Positions 1-6,198 of a stretch of 6,198 nt of DNA are shown piece after piece; the stretch's first letter is position 1, and the number at the start of each line of letters is the position of its first letter. Made by a program: the position numbers and the translations under genes. Source of the DNA: Defluviitaleaceae bacterium (GTDB lineage: Bacteria > Bacillota > Clostridia > Lachnospirales > WRAX01); assembly GCA_009784355.1 (NCBI GenBank), contig WRBU01000074.1, positions 1-6,198 of the forward strand, given 5' to 3'. The notes beneath the pieces are model-generated. The model was not told the DNA's origin. It saw only the letters and a list, made by a program, of their open reading frames with translations, and did not search any database.

Positions 1-1409
1 AATTCTTCGCCATGCGCAAGAAAAACCTCTCCATCCCCGCCTGCCTGCTGGGTGTCGTTATACCCTTCAATAAGCTCGGTCATTTCCTCGTCAAAGGCTA
101 TTGTTGCTTCTTTTAAGCCGTCAATTTTTATTTCGATGGTTTCTGCAACGCCTTTTATAATGCCGTTGTCGTCTGCGTTTGACAGAAGCTCTTCGTTGTC
201 TTTAAAATGCTCCGCAATATTGACAAAGCAGACGGTACATTCCTGCGCCATCTGTGTCGCCTGCCAAATATTTTTTTTAGCAAAATACAACGCTTTTGCT
301 GTCTGCTTTGCGTCCTGCTCTTTTTTTGCTTGTTCCAAATATTGGTGCAAATGCTCTTTAAACGCCGTTAACTTTTCCGCCACACTTGTTTTAAAATTTT
401 CATACACAACTGGTAAGTTAGGGCAAATATCCACCTCGTCCAAAGACGCAATAAAATCGGGGCATAGCTCCACATCCACAATAGACTGCCCCAAACTCTC
501 TTTGTTGCGTGTTGCCGCCTCCATAAATACCTTGTTTATACGGCTTGCGGCAAGGCCCTCTTTTTGGTAAATATCCCGCAAAATGGAAAGCCCTTCGTTT
601 AAAAATGCCGCTTCCTCTGTGCTTGTTTCATTTTTCCAAATCATTTTGTCCAAAGCCATTGCCTGCACAACAATAATTTGGCGTAAAATTTCAATTTCTT
701 CTTTTAAAAGGGCATTGTAGCCAGCGGCAACCTTGCGTATTTCAAAGTTATTAAGGTTTTCTAACGCAGACTTTACGCTTTGCACGTACACATCATAAAG
801 CAAGGGGGCGCAGAATTCTTTTAAAAACGTTGCGGCTTCGTTTAAAATGTCTTGCAGCCCGTCAAAGTCCGGCATATTTGTAAGCCTTGCAATAATGTCT
901 TTGCGGCTTTTCTCCCACGCCTTGTCAGTCCAAAACCCTGCAAAAATATCTTCCATTTCATTTACTGAAACAGATATGGTATCCGCCACAATGCCTTTTT
1001 TCTCCGCAATAATCGGGTTTATGCCTGTATCATCAGCCTCCGCCTCATCCGCCTCGCTTATAAGCCTAGACATAATGAGGGAATGTATCCCCTCCCAAAT
1101 GCTTTTAATTTCGGGGTTTAAAAGGCTTGATGCCCCGTGGCGGTGATGGTCAGCAACAGTGCGGTAAGCGGCAATAATATTGCAGTACGAGTCAAAAATT
1201 TCAGTATCGTATGCAGAAAGTGGGTAACGGTCGTCAAAGCAAGCATTGCTTAAATTTTGTGCCACAAAATGTTTAAGCCGCCGAAAAAAGTCCCCCTGAC
1301 GCATGTGTAAAAAACGGTCAGCATACGCAAAAAGCCCCGTCCATTTTCCAAATATTCTGTTTTCTTTAGCCAGCCCAGTGTTCTTTTGCACTCCTGTGTT
1401 TTTTGACAA
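1..1409 (-). CDS. Large helical protein of unknown function, 3' end outside window
   Basis: One reading frame without stops runs from the in-frame TAG just upstream of 1427 to the left edge, giving up to 469 residues from a TTG at 1409; the C-terminus is outside. I do not recognise the family. The sequence is nearly all amphipathic helix with few Gly or Pro. Landmarks from the TTG: KWTGLFAYADRFLHMRQGD (22-40), an acidic segment SEADEAEADD (118-127), helices at 185-260 (FLKEFC, LLKEEIEILRQIIVVQAMALD), and a Lys/Glu/Gln-rich coiled-coil-like stretch at about 340-390 (YLEQAKKEQDAKQTAKALY). No catalytic motif, signal peptide or membrane segment is visible. The start is uncertain: GTG 1424, TTG 1409, GTG 1391 and ATG 1304 are in frame, none has a good ribosome binding site, and the ATG would discard protein-like sequence (KENRIFGKWTG). 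It is last in the run, overlaps the metallo-hydrolase gene and is probably translated by coupling. An adaptor or client-binding role is possible but unsupported. Confidence 0.8.
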   Translation of the reverse strand, partial: MSKNTGVQKNTGLAKENRIFGKWTGLFAYADRFLHMRQGDFFRRLKHFVAQNLSNACFDDRYPLSAYDTEIFDSYCNIIAAYRTVADHHRHGASSLLNPEIKSIWEGIHSLIMSRLISEADEAEADDTGINPIIAEKKGIVADTISVSVNEMEDIFAGFWTDKAWEKSRKDIIARLTNMPDFDGLQDILNEAATFLKEFCAPLLYDVYVQSVKSALENLNNFEIRKVAAGYNALLKEEIEILRQIIVVQAMALDKMIWKNETSTEEAAFLNEGLSILRDIYQKEGLAASRINKVFMEAATRNKESLGQSIVDVELCPDFIASLDEVDICPNLPVVYENFKTSVAEKLTAFKEHLHQYLEQAKKEQDAKQTAKALYFAKKNIWQATQMAQECTVCFVNIAEHFKDNEELLSNADDNGIIKGVAETIEIKIDGLKEATIAFDEEMTELIEGYNDTQQAGGDGEVFLAHGEE

Positions 1410-2073
1410 GCTCCACCAGCTCACTTTCCATTTTTTGTAAAAATTCTACACCCTGCGGCTTGTTGTGTCCGCACACAAAAACTTCTGCATCAAGGGATTT
1501 GTAGGTTTGCACGGTGTCCATCATTGTTTGCGGGTTTGTGTGTATTTCAGGCAAAACTGTGTCCATCGTATCACCAAAATTATCCCCCACATAAAGCACC
1601 CTGTCCACCACATCAAACACCGAAATACTGCATGGAGTATGCCCAGGGGTGTAAAAAATCTTCACCCCGTCTTCCGCAAATTCAAGCTCGCTGTCAAAAA
1701 CCGTGTTGGGCAGGCATTTGCGCACTTCGCCGTCAACTTTGTCTTTATTGCGCTCGTACGCCGCCGCCCAATGTTTTGTAAGCACGTCAAGGCACACACG
1801 ATGGGCAATTATCAAACCATTTTCAAACACGTGGTTGCCCCAAATGTGGTCCCAGTCTGCATGGGTGTTAATAACAACAATGGGTTTTGCATCATTTTTT
1901 AGATACTCCAAAATAGGGGCAACGCTGCCAGACCCCAAACCCGTGTCTATCACAAAATTATGCCTTACACCCAAAATCAAGCCCATATTAAGGGCATATT
2001 CGCTCCAAATGGTCGTGTCTGAAAACATAATATTGCGGTTGCTTATTTTTATCGGCTTTGTATTGTATTCCAA
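1366..2073 (-). CDS. Metallo-beta-lactamase-fold hydrolase
   Basis: A 235-residue cytoplasmic enzyme of the metallo-beta-lactamase superfamily; members hydrolyse thioesters, lactones, phosphodiesters and other bonds at a one- or two-metal site. Visible motifs: NFVIDTG (39-45), the metal motif THADWDHIWGN (70-80), PGHTPCS (143-149, H145), LYVGDNFGD (160-168, D164) and FVCGHNKP (199-206, H203). The first motif is HxDxDH instead of HxHxDH, with D73 where the second histidine usually is; the other expected ligands (H71, D75, H76, H145, D164, H203) are present. The length fits a single-domain family member and no extra DNA- or RNA-binding domain is seen. The substrate is not predictable; the PGHTPCS form is common in small-molecule hydrolases of the glyoxalase II-like type. 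The start is TTG with a strong ribosome binding site, 21 bp after the Uma2 stop. Its last 14 or so codons probably overlap the next gene. Confidence 0.93.
   Translation of the reverse strand: MEYNTKPIKISNRNIMFSDTTIWSEYALNMGLILGVRHNFVIDTGLGSGSVAPILEYLKNDAKPIVVINTHADWDHIWGNHVFENGLIIAHRVCLDVLTKHWAAAYERNKDKVDGEVRKCLPNTVFDSELEFAEDGVKIFYTPGHTPCSISVFDVVDRVLYVGDNFGDTMDTVLPEIHTNPQTMMDTVQTYKSLDAEVFVCGHNKPQGVEFLQKMESELVELVKKHRSAKEHWAG
1411..1417 (-). promoter_or_regulatory. Weak candidate ribosome binding site for the downstream helical-protein gene
   Basis: The minus strand has GGTGGAG ending 1 nt before a TTG at 1409. The spacing is shorter than usual, so this is only a tentative initiation site. It lies inside the 3' end of the metallo-hydrolase gene, which would imply translational coupling. 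Confidence 0.25.
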
Positions 2074-2077
2074 AAGC

Positions 2078-2085
2078 TCACCCCT
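2078..2085 (-). promoter_or_regulatory. Ribosome binding site fixing a TTG start
   Basis: The minus strand reads AGGGGTGA, close to the full AGGAGGTGA consensus, then 4 nt (GCTT) and TTG at 2073. There is no ATG or GTG between the in-frame stop at 2097-2095 and this TTG, and the first internal ATG is codon 16. The site therefore decides for the TTG start. Confidence 0.75.
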
Positions 2086-2094
2086 ATTGTCCGC

Positions 2095-2673
2095 CTAAAC
2101 ATTTTCAAATACTTCCCTAATGTCGATTATTAGGTCATCTGCCAAATGTGTTTTAAATTCGTACTGCACCTGAGCCTTTTCCTCGTCGGTCATGCGCTTT
2201 AACACATATTCATCAGGGATGTAGTATTCATTGTCCAAATAATACCTGTCGTCATTTAGCATGTATACAGTGATTGTGCGGTTTTTTGTATCCACCATCC
2301 AGTATTCGGTAACGCCGTGTTTTTCGTAAAGGTTGAATTTGTAGCCCCTGTCCCGTTTTGAGGTGGAAGGCGACAAAATTTCAACAATCAAGTCAGGCGC
2401 GCCGTGAATACCATCCATCTTTATTTTGTCTGCATCACAAACAACAGCCACATCAGGATGCACCATGTCTTTATCCGACAGGGTTAGATTAGGCTCGAAG
2501 TATACCCTGCAATTACTGCCTTTAAAATAGTTCTTAAACATGTAAAACGCACTGCCCGCTGTGTCGGAATGTGGAGTGCTTGGACGGGGCGACATGTATT
2601 TCACGCCATTCAAAATCTCGTATTTTTGCTCTTCTTGATACCCGTTAGGGTATTGCAATGTTATGTTCGACAT
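2095..2673 (-). CDS. Uma2-family (DUF820) putative endonuclease
   Basis: A 192-residue protein of normal length for the Uma2/DUF820 family, which has a PD-(D/E)XK-type restriction-endonuclease fold; the biological role of most members is not known. Family signatures visible in order: YEILNG (18-23, acidic E19), SPRPSTPHS (28-36), the FEPNLTLSD strand (59-67), HPDVAVVCD (72-80, candidate metal ligand D74), the core DLIVEILSPST (94-104, E98), a conserved Lys in GYKFNLYE (K112), and HGVTEYWMVD (119-128). All expected active-site positions are present, so it is probably an intact metal-dependent nuclease, though activity and substrate cannot be read from sequence. The C-terminal part (about 150-192) is charged and less conserved. 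It sits between the Hsp70 and metallo-hydrolase genes with 21-bp gaps on both sides, a placement that implies cotranscription. Uma2 genes are often scattered and mobile, so it could be a passenger. Confidence 0.9.
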   Translation of the reverse strand: MSNITLQYPNGYQEEQKYEILNGVKYMSPRPSTPHSDTAGSAFYMFKNYFKGSNCRVYFEPNLTLSDKDMVHPDVAVVCDADKIKMDGIHGAPDLIVEILSPSTSKRDRGYKFNLYEKHGVTEYWMVDTKNRTITVYMLNDDRYYLDNEYYIPDEYVLKRMTDEEKAQVQYEFKTHLADDLIIDIREVFENV

Positions 2674-2680
2674 GCTAATA

Positions 2681-2686
2681 CCTCCC
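2681..2686 (-). promoter_or_regulatory. Ribosome binding site of the Uma2 gene
   Basis: GGGAGG on the minus strand, 7 nt before the ATG at 2673, inside the 21-bp gap after the Hsp70 TAG stop. It supports this start and independent translation within one message. Confidence 0.8.
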
Positions 2687-2694
2687 TTGTAATT

Positions 2695-4362
2695 CTAGTA
2701 CAACTCATCAACAGAAAGCTCCGTAACCAAGCCATCCACGCTTGTGGACTTCGCCGTTACTTTAAGCATATTGTCCTGCCCTACGGTAAAAATAACTTTC
2801 ACCTTCTCCTTGCCCTTCGGGGCTTGCGGTATGCCGCGAAGGCTGGTACCTGCAAGGCGTTTCATGCCGCCGGCAGAAACAAGGGGGTTGTCGGAAAGGG
2901 CTTCCGTGCTTTCGTAAACAACAATAGCCATGCTCGGTACATTGTCGTGATTGGTGGTGAGGAGCTCTTTGGCTTCAACAACCAAACCTTCACGGGGAAT
3001 AGGTATACCCGCCGCAACAATGGGCATAAAACGGCGGCCTGCAAGCTCCAAGCCCAGCGGGTGGATGGTAACTTCTTGCACGCTAGGGCCTTTAAGAGTT
3101 GGCATCATTATCATATTGCAGTAATAGGCCGCACCTTGCGAAATGGAGAGTGCCGGGCTTATTTTTGATTTGAACGGCTCTTTGCCGAATTTCTCCGCAA
3201 TTTTTGCAGTTACCAAAGGAATACTGGATGAACCGCCAACAAGAAAGATTTCGTCAATGTCGCTTGCGTTAAGGCTTCCCGCCTCCAAGCACTTGTCAAT
3301 ACAAGCCAATGTGGCATCCACAAGGTCTGTAACACTTTTATCTTTAAATTTCTCAAACAAGTCCGCATTGTCGCCCTGCTGGTTTACACGCTTGTAATTT
3401 TCAAAATCCTCAAGGCTTATTTCCATGTTGATGTTTATAATCTTTGGCTCTTGGATAAAAGGTGCTAACACAATTTTAGTGCTTTTTGACTGGCTCAAAC
3501 GCTCTTTGGCTTGGTTTGCCACTTGTTGCAAGCGCACTTGGGCAACCTTTTTTTGTCGTTTGCTAACACCGTCGTCCGCATCCTCGTCGTAAAGGTCAAT
3601 TTCGCCGTCTGTGAGTTTTTTAAACTCCTCCAAAATCATGTCAATAATTATTTTGTCAATGTCGTTACCGCCAAGGTCATTATCACCAAAAGTCGATACG
3701 ATGCTGATATTTGGCTCGTCGTCATTGTTCTCTATTTTCAAAATTGCCGCATCAAAAGTACCGCCGCCAAAGTCGTAGACCAATACGGTTTTGTCCTTGG
3801 TTTCGTTTACAGCATAAGTGATGGCAGCCGCCGCAGGTTCTAGGCGCAAATACACGCTGTCTGGGTCAAAGCCCGCCAAAATTGCGGCTTGTTTTGTCAT
3901 TGCCTTTTGCTTGTCTGTAGAGTTTGCCGGCACGGTAATAACACAGCCGCTAAACTCGCCGTCAATATTAAGCTCGTCTTGGGCGTATTGGTCTGCACGC
4001 TGTTTTAAATATCCCAAAATTTCTGCCGCAATTTGCTCGGGTGCAAAGGCAAATTCTTTGTCATCCACCACGACAGGAATTTTCTCCTCCTGCCCCAAAT
4101 AACGCTTGATAGAAAGTATAGTGCTTAACGGATAAATCACCGCCGCTTCTTTTGCTTGCACGCCAAAAATACGTGACAGCTTGTTTTCGTCTTCCGGGTC
4201 GGTTTCAAATTGCACTGCTGTTGGAAAAATATTACTGCCATCCAGCGGGATGGTTTGGGCTACCCCGTCTTTGTAATTATAAATAGATACAACCGAGTTG
4301 GTCGTCCCAAAGTCTATCCCTAGATACAATCCTCTTTCCATATCAAGTCCCAAAGTTCCCAT
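2695..4362 (-). CDS. Hsp70-family ATPase without C-terminal lid
   Basis: A 555-residue Hsp70-fold protein that binds and hydrolyses ATP and probably handles protein clients in the cytoplasm. ATPase-domain motifs in order: phosphate-1 loop LGIDFGTTNSVV (residues 14-25, D17), the IKRYLG segment (85-90) matching the catalytic lysine region of DnaK, ITVPAN (142-147), LEPAAAAITYA (174-184), phosphate-2 loop DFGGGTFD (197-204, with the regulatory threonine T202), and adenosine motif IFLVGGSSSIP (about 372-382). A beta-type substrate-binding domain follows (about 427-550: HPLGLEL, IPIPREG, IVVYES, FTVGQDNMLKVTAKS). The protein ends there, about 80 residues shorter than DnaK (about 638), so the helical lid is absent. 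The interdomain linker is unlike the DnaK VLLLDVTPL type. An acidic stretch (258-264, DEDADDG) precedes a basic helix. It lies between the DUF5717-like and Uma2 genes with gaps of 20 and 21 bp. This is not the housekeeping dnaK, so no symbol is given. Confidence 0.95.
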   Translation of the reverse strand: MGTLGLDMERGLYLGIDFGTTNSVVSIYNYKDGVAQTIPLDGSNIFPTAVQFETDPEDENKLSRIFGVQAKEAAVIYPLSTILSIKRYLGQEEKIPVVVDDKEFAFAPEQIAAEILGYLKQRADQYAQDELNIDGEFSGCVITVPANSTDKQKAMTKQAAILAGFDPDSVYLRLEPAAAAITYAVNETKDKTVLVYDFGGGTFDAAILKIENNDDEPNISIVSTFGDNDLGGNDIDKIIIDMILEEFKKLTDGEIDLYDEDADDGVSKRQKKVAQVRLQQVANQAKERLSQSKSTKIVLAPFIQEPKIININMEISLEDFENYKRVNQQGDNADLFEKFKDKSVTDLVDATLACIDKCLEAGSLNASDIDEIFLVGGSSSIPLVTAKIAEKFGKEPFKSKISPALSISQGAAYYCNMIMMPTLKGPSVQEVTIHPLGLELAGRRFMPIVAAGIPIPREGLVVEAKELLTTNHDNVPSMAIVVYESTEALSDNPLVSAGGMKRLAGTSLRGIPQAPKGKEKVKVIFTVGQDNMLKVTAKSTSVDGLVTELSVDELY

Positions 4363-4370
4363 AATACTTT

Positions 4371-4376
4371 CCTCCT
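4371..4376 (-). promoter_or_regulatory. Ribosome binding site of the Hsp70 gene
   Basis: A perfect AGGAGG on the minus strand lies 8 nt upstream of the ATG at 4362. It sets the Hsp70 start there and not at the in-frame ATG of codon 8 (4341), which has no comparable site. It lies within the 20-bp gap after the upstream gene. Confidence 0.85.
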
Positions 4377-4382
4377 AAATAA

Positions 4383-6198
4383 TCATATAATTTTAGCCCT
4401 GATGCTGTTTTTTTGCGCCAAATGCGCATCCACAATCTCCTCGACCTTATCGTATTTAAACATTTGCTCGTAAACAAGTGCGTTATGGATAGTATAATAC
4501 AAATCGCTAGTTTTTTCAAGCATATGTGAGTTGTTGTTGGCAAGAATTTGCGGGGCAGTCTTCACACTGCTGCCACCCATGTTTTCGGAAAAATAATATT
4601 CGATATTCTCTCCGTAAAAATGGGTCAAATGGCAAAGGTGCATCCCAAAAGCAAGGTATTTCATTGGCTTTTGGCTGTACTCGGCATTGTTGTTAAAGCG
4701 GTAATGCAGCACAACCTCATTTTGAGCCTTGCCCTTGTAAACAAAAGGGCTGTTTTTTTCTATATACGGCAAAAGTGTGGTTTTGTCTTTAATTTCTTTA
4801 AAAATCGGAAAAATGATGTCCGTTCGTTTTGCGGTGGCAAGTGCCACATCCAAAATCTTTTGCGATTTTTCACGCATATACTCCCTTTTCGCTTCGTCCC
4901 TTGTGATGTAGACAATGGCAAGGGAGTATGCCAGCAAAATTTGCCCGCTTTGCACAAAAATATCTTCCATTGCAAGTATCGTGTCATTAGTTGGCAACAG
5001 GTCGTTTATCATAATTTCATATGCCAAATAAATTGCGTAATCCGTGAGAATACCGTCCTCATTGGGTGCGTTTTGTGCCAAATTTACAAAAACAGACTGC
5101 ACATTTTTGTTGCACACACGTGCCAACATACTTGTTTCCAAAATCTTTTTACAAAGAGCATTGCTAAAAACGCCGAAGCTAACCAGCGTCTTGTAAAGCT
5201 CCGCCCAAAAAGCCAAAGGTGCGTCATAATGCGCCAGCACAAGACCTAACAAGTCCTCGTCATGCCATCCGTTTAAAATTAATTTTGCCGCCGCATGGGC
5301 CACGCTTTTTTTTGCATTTAACCCTCCAATATGGGGCGTCATCTGCTTTATAGCATTAAAAAGGGCTTTGTCGCTTATGTCCCCCGCCCAGCGTGCCGCA
5401 AGTCTTGTTGCTGACAAATAGTCCTTTGCAGAAATATATGCCGCCAGCATCCCTTCTAAATACTGTTTGTTTACGGCGGCTTCGTCAAGGTCTTTGAAAT
5501 ATTGTGCCGCCTTTGAAAAATCTTTTTTGCGGACGTAATAATTGCCCAAAGCAGCATGTATCATACGCAAAAAAGCTCGGTCAATACCTGCTGTCGCAAT
5601 AGTTTTTTTAAATACCAAAACTGCCTCGTCGGGCAAGTTATTTTGGTCGGCTTGTAAGTAGTGGTTTGAAAGATATATCAACAAATCCAGTGGTTGATGA
5701 CCTTTTCTAAAAAAATACTTATACAGCGTAAGGTCGGCATTTTCTAACAAACGGGTTGCTGTAGGCTTTTTAGAAATGATATTGCGCAAATCTTCATCAA
5801 AGCCAATTATTTGTGCCGACCCAGACCACATACTTACACGGCATCGCCCTTCTTTAAGCACCAAAGGCTCGCCTTGCTTCTTAAATTCTTCCTGCACCAC
5901 AATCTTTTTTGTTCGTCCGTCATTTGCAAAAATATCGTAAGCGAACAATATTTGTTTTATAATTTCTTCTGCCGCATTAAGGTATTTAGACTCCACGAAA
6001 ACATCCGTGCCAAGCAAAAATTTATACATGCTGTAATAATATTTTCCAAACAAATGGTTTTGCAGGCAACGGCAGGCAAAAGCCGCAATATCGCCTTTTA
6101 CACGTTCCAAAATTTCACTGTGGCGTCCGCCCAAAGCCCCTTTTAGCACCAAGTGATAAATAAAAGGCAAAATATCCTCGCTGATACTTTTTTCATTG
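4383..6198 (-). CDS. Large TPR-like helical protein resembling DUF5717, C-terminal 604 residues (5' end outside window)
   Basis: The reading frame is open to the right edge, so the true start is outside. A TTG at 6170 lies inside the frame and is not a convincing start, because sensible protein sequence (NEKSISEDI) precedes it. Numbering from that TTG codon: residues about 60-125 look like a mixed beta region (VVQEEF, VLKEGRCRV, SAQIIGFDED). Residues about 160-460 are helical with TPR-like pairs, clearest at 200-260 (ALGNYYVRKKDFSKAAQYF, then AAYISAKDYLSATRLA). The C-terminal domain at about 474-580 (SPFVYKGK, VVLHYRF, THFYGENIEYYFSEN, DLYYTIHNAL) resembles, from memory, the end of DUF5717 proteins, which are large Lachnospiraceae proteins of unknown function. 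No signal peptide or membrane helix is visible in this part. It ends with TGA 20 bp before the Hsp70 gene, so it is probably cotranscribed with it. A role as scaffold or chaperone partner is inference from the repeats and the neighbour. Confidence 0.85.
   Translation of the reverse strand, partial: NEKSISEDILPFIYHLVLKGALGGRHSEILERVKGDIAAFACRCLQNHLFGKYYYSMYKFLLGTDVFVESKYLNAAEEIIKQILFAYDIFANDGRTKKIVVQEEFKKQGEPLVLKEGRCRVSMWSGSAQIIGFDEDLRNIISKKPTATRLLENADLTLYKYFFRKGHQPLDLLIYLSNHYLQADQNNLPDEAVLVFKKTIATAGIDRAFLRMIHAALGNYYVRKKDFSKAAQYFKDLDEAAVNKQYLEGMLAAYISAKDYLSATRLAARWAGDISDKALFNAIKQMTPHIGGLNAKKSVAHAAAKLILNGWHDEDLLGLVLAHYDAPLAFWAELYKTLVSFGVFSNALCKKILETSMLARVCNKNVQSVFVNLAQNAPNEDGILTDYAIYLAYEIMINDLLPTNDTILAMEDIFVQSGQILLAYSLAIVYITRDEAKREYMREKSQKILDVALATAKRTDIIFPIFKEIKDKTTLLPYIEKNSPFVYKGKAQNEVVLHYRFNNNAEYSQKPMKYLAFGMHLCHLTHFYGENIEYYFSENMGGSSVKTAPQILANNNSHMLEKTSDLYYTIHNALVYEQMFKYDKVEEIVDAHLAQKNSIRAKII

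Noticed and set aside
1..5. The window begins AATTC, as if cut at an EcoRI site
   Set aside because: A full GAATTC also occurs uncut near 813-818, so this is most likely chance.
52..570. Plus-strand open frame of 172 codons, and another at 847-1146
   Set aside because: Both are Ser-rich antisense shadows of the helical-protein gene, which has a continuous frame with coding-like composition on the minus strand.
1465..2098. Three overlapping plus-strand frames opposite the metallo-hydrolase gene
   Set aside because: The minus-strand frame has all the expected metallo-beta-lactamase motifs; the plus-strand translations have none.
2569..3168. Plus-strand open frame of 199 codons
   Set aside because: Antisense across the Uma2 start and the Hsp70 end. 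It crosses two well-supported genes and their ribosome binding site and resembles no known protein.
4363..4382. Searched the gaps at 4363-4382, 2674-2694 and 2074-2094 for terminators or promoters
   Set aside because: Each is only about 20 bp and holds a ribosome binding site; no GC-rich hairpin with a T run or promoter pair fits.
4343..4543. Minus-strand 66-codon frame overlapping the end of the DUF5717-like gene and the Hsp70 start
   Set aside because: It covers the Hsp70 ribosome binding site in a different frame and has no start signal of its own; an out-of-frame shadow.
4548..5249. Open frame of 233 codons on the plus strand
   Set aside because: It lies wholly antisense to the DUF5717-like gene and has a Cys/His/Phe-rich composition with no family motif or ribosome binding site; a shadow of the real frame.
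1..6198. tRNA, rRNA, CRISPR array, insertion sequence or long repeats
   Set aside because: No cloverleaf-like sequence, spaced direct repeats, transposase motifs or terminal inverted repeats were seen, and nearly every base is in a supported gene.

Overview
This window looks like a piece of a low-to-mid-GC Bacillota (Clostridia) chromosome, most likely from the Lachnospiraceae or a close relative. The evidence is the consistent AGGAGG-type ribosome binding sites, the AT-leaning codon use with TTG and possibly GTG starts, and a large TPR-like protein whose C-terminal part resembles the DUF5717 family, which I associate with Lachnospiraceae. GC was judged by eye, not computed.

All five genes lie on the minus strand and read from right to left. 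In transcription order they are: (1) the C-terminal 604 residues of a large helical-repeat protein resembling DUF5717, cut by the right edge (4383-6198); (2) a complete 555-residue Hsp70-family ATPase that lacks the usual C-terminal lid (2695-4362); (3) a 192-residue Uma2-family (DUF820) PD-(D/E)XK-type putative endonuclease (2095-2673); (4) a 235-residue metallo-beta-lactamase-fold hydrolase with a TTG start (1366-2073); (5) a large helical protein I do not recognise, cut by the left edge (1 to about 1409). The first three gaps are 20-21 bp, each with a good ribosome binding site just before the next start. The last junction has no proper gap, and gene 5 probably begins inside the end of gene 4. 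No terminator-like hairpin or promoter is visible between the genes, so this is most simply one operon whose promoter lies to the right of the window and whose end lies to the left.

No signal peptide or membrane segment is evident, so the set looks cytoplasmic. The Hsp70 keeps its ATPase motifs and has a beta-type substrate-binding domain. With a TPR-like partner upstream and a long helical protein downstream, it suggests a specialised chaperone module rather than the housekeeping dnaK locus; no dnaJ, grpE or hrcA is in view. The Uma2 and metallo-hydrolase genes add two probable metal-dependent hydrolases. That these proteins act together is inferred from gene order alone. No RNA genes, mobile elements, CRISPR arrays or long repeats were seen, and coding sequence fills almost all of the window.
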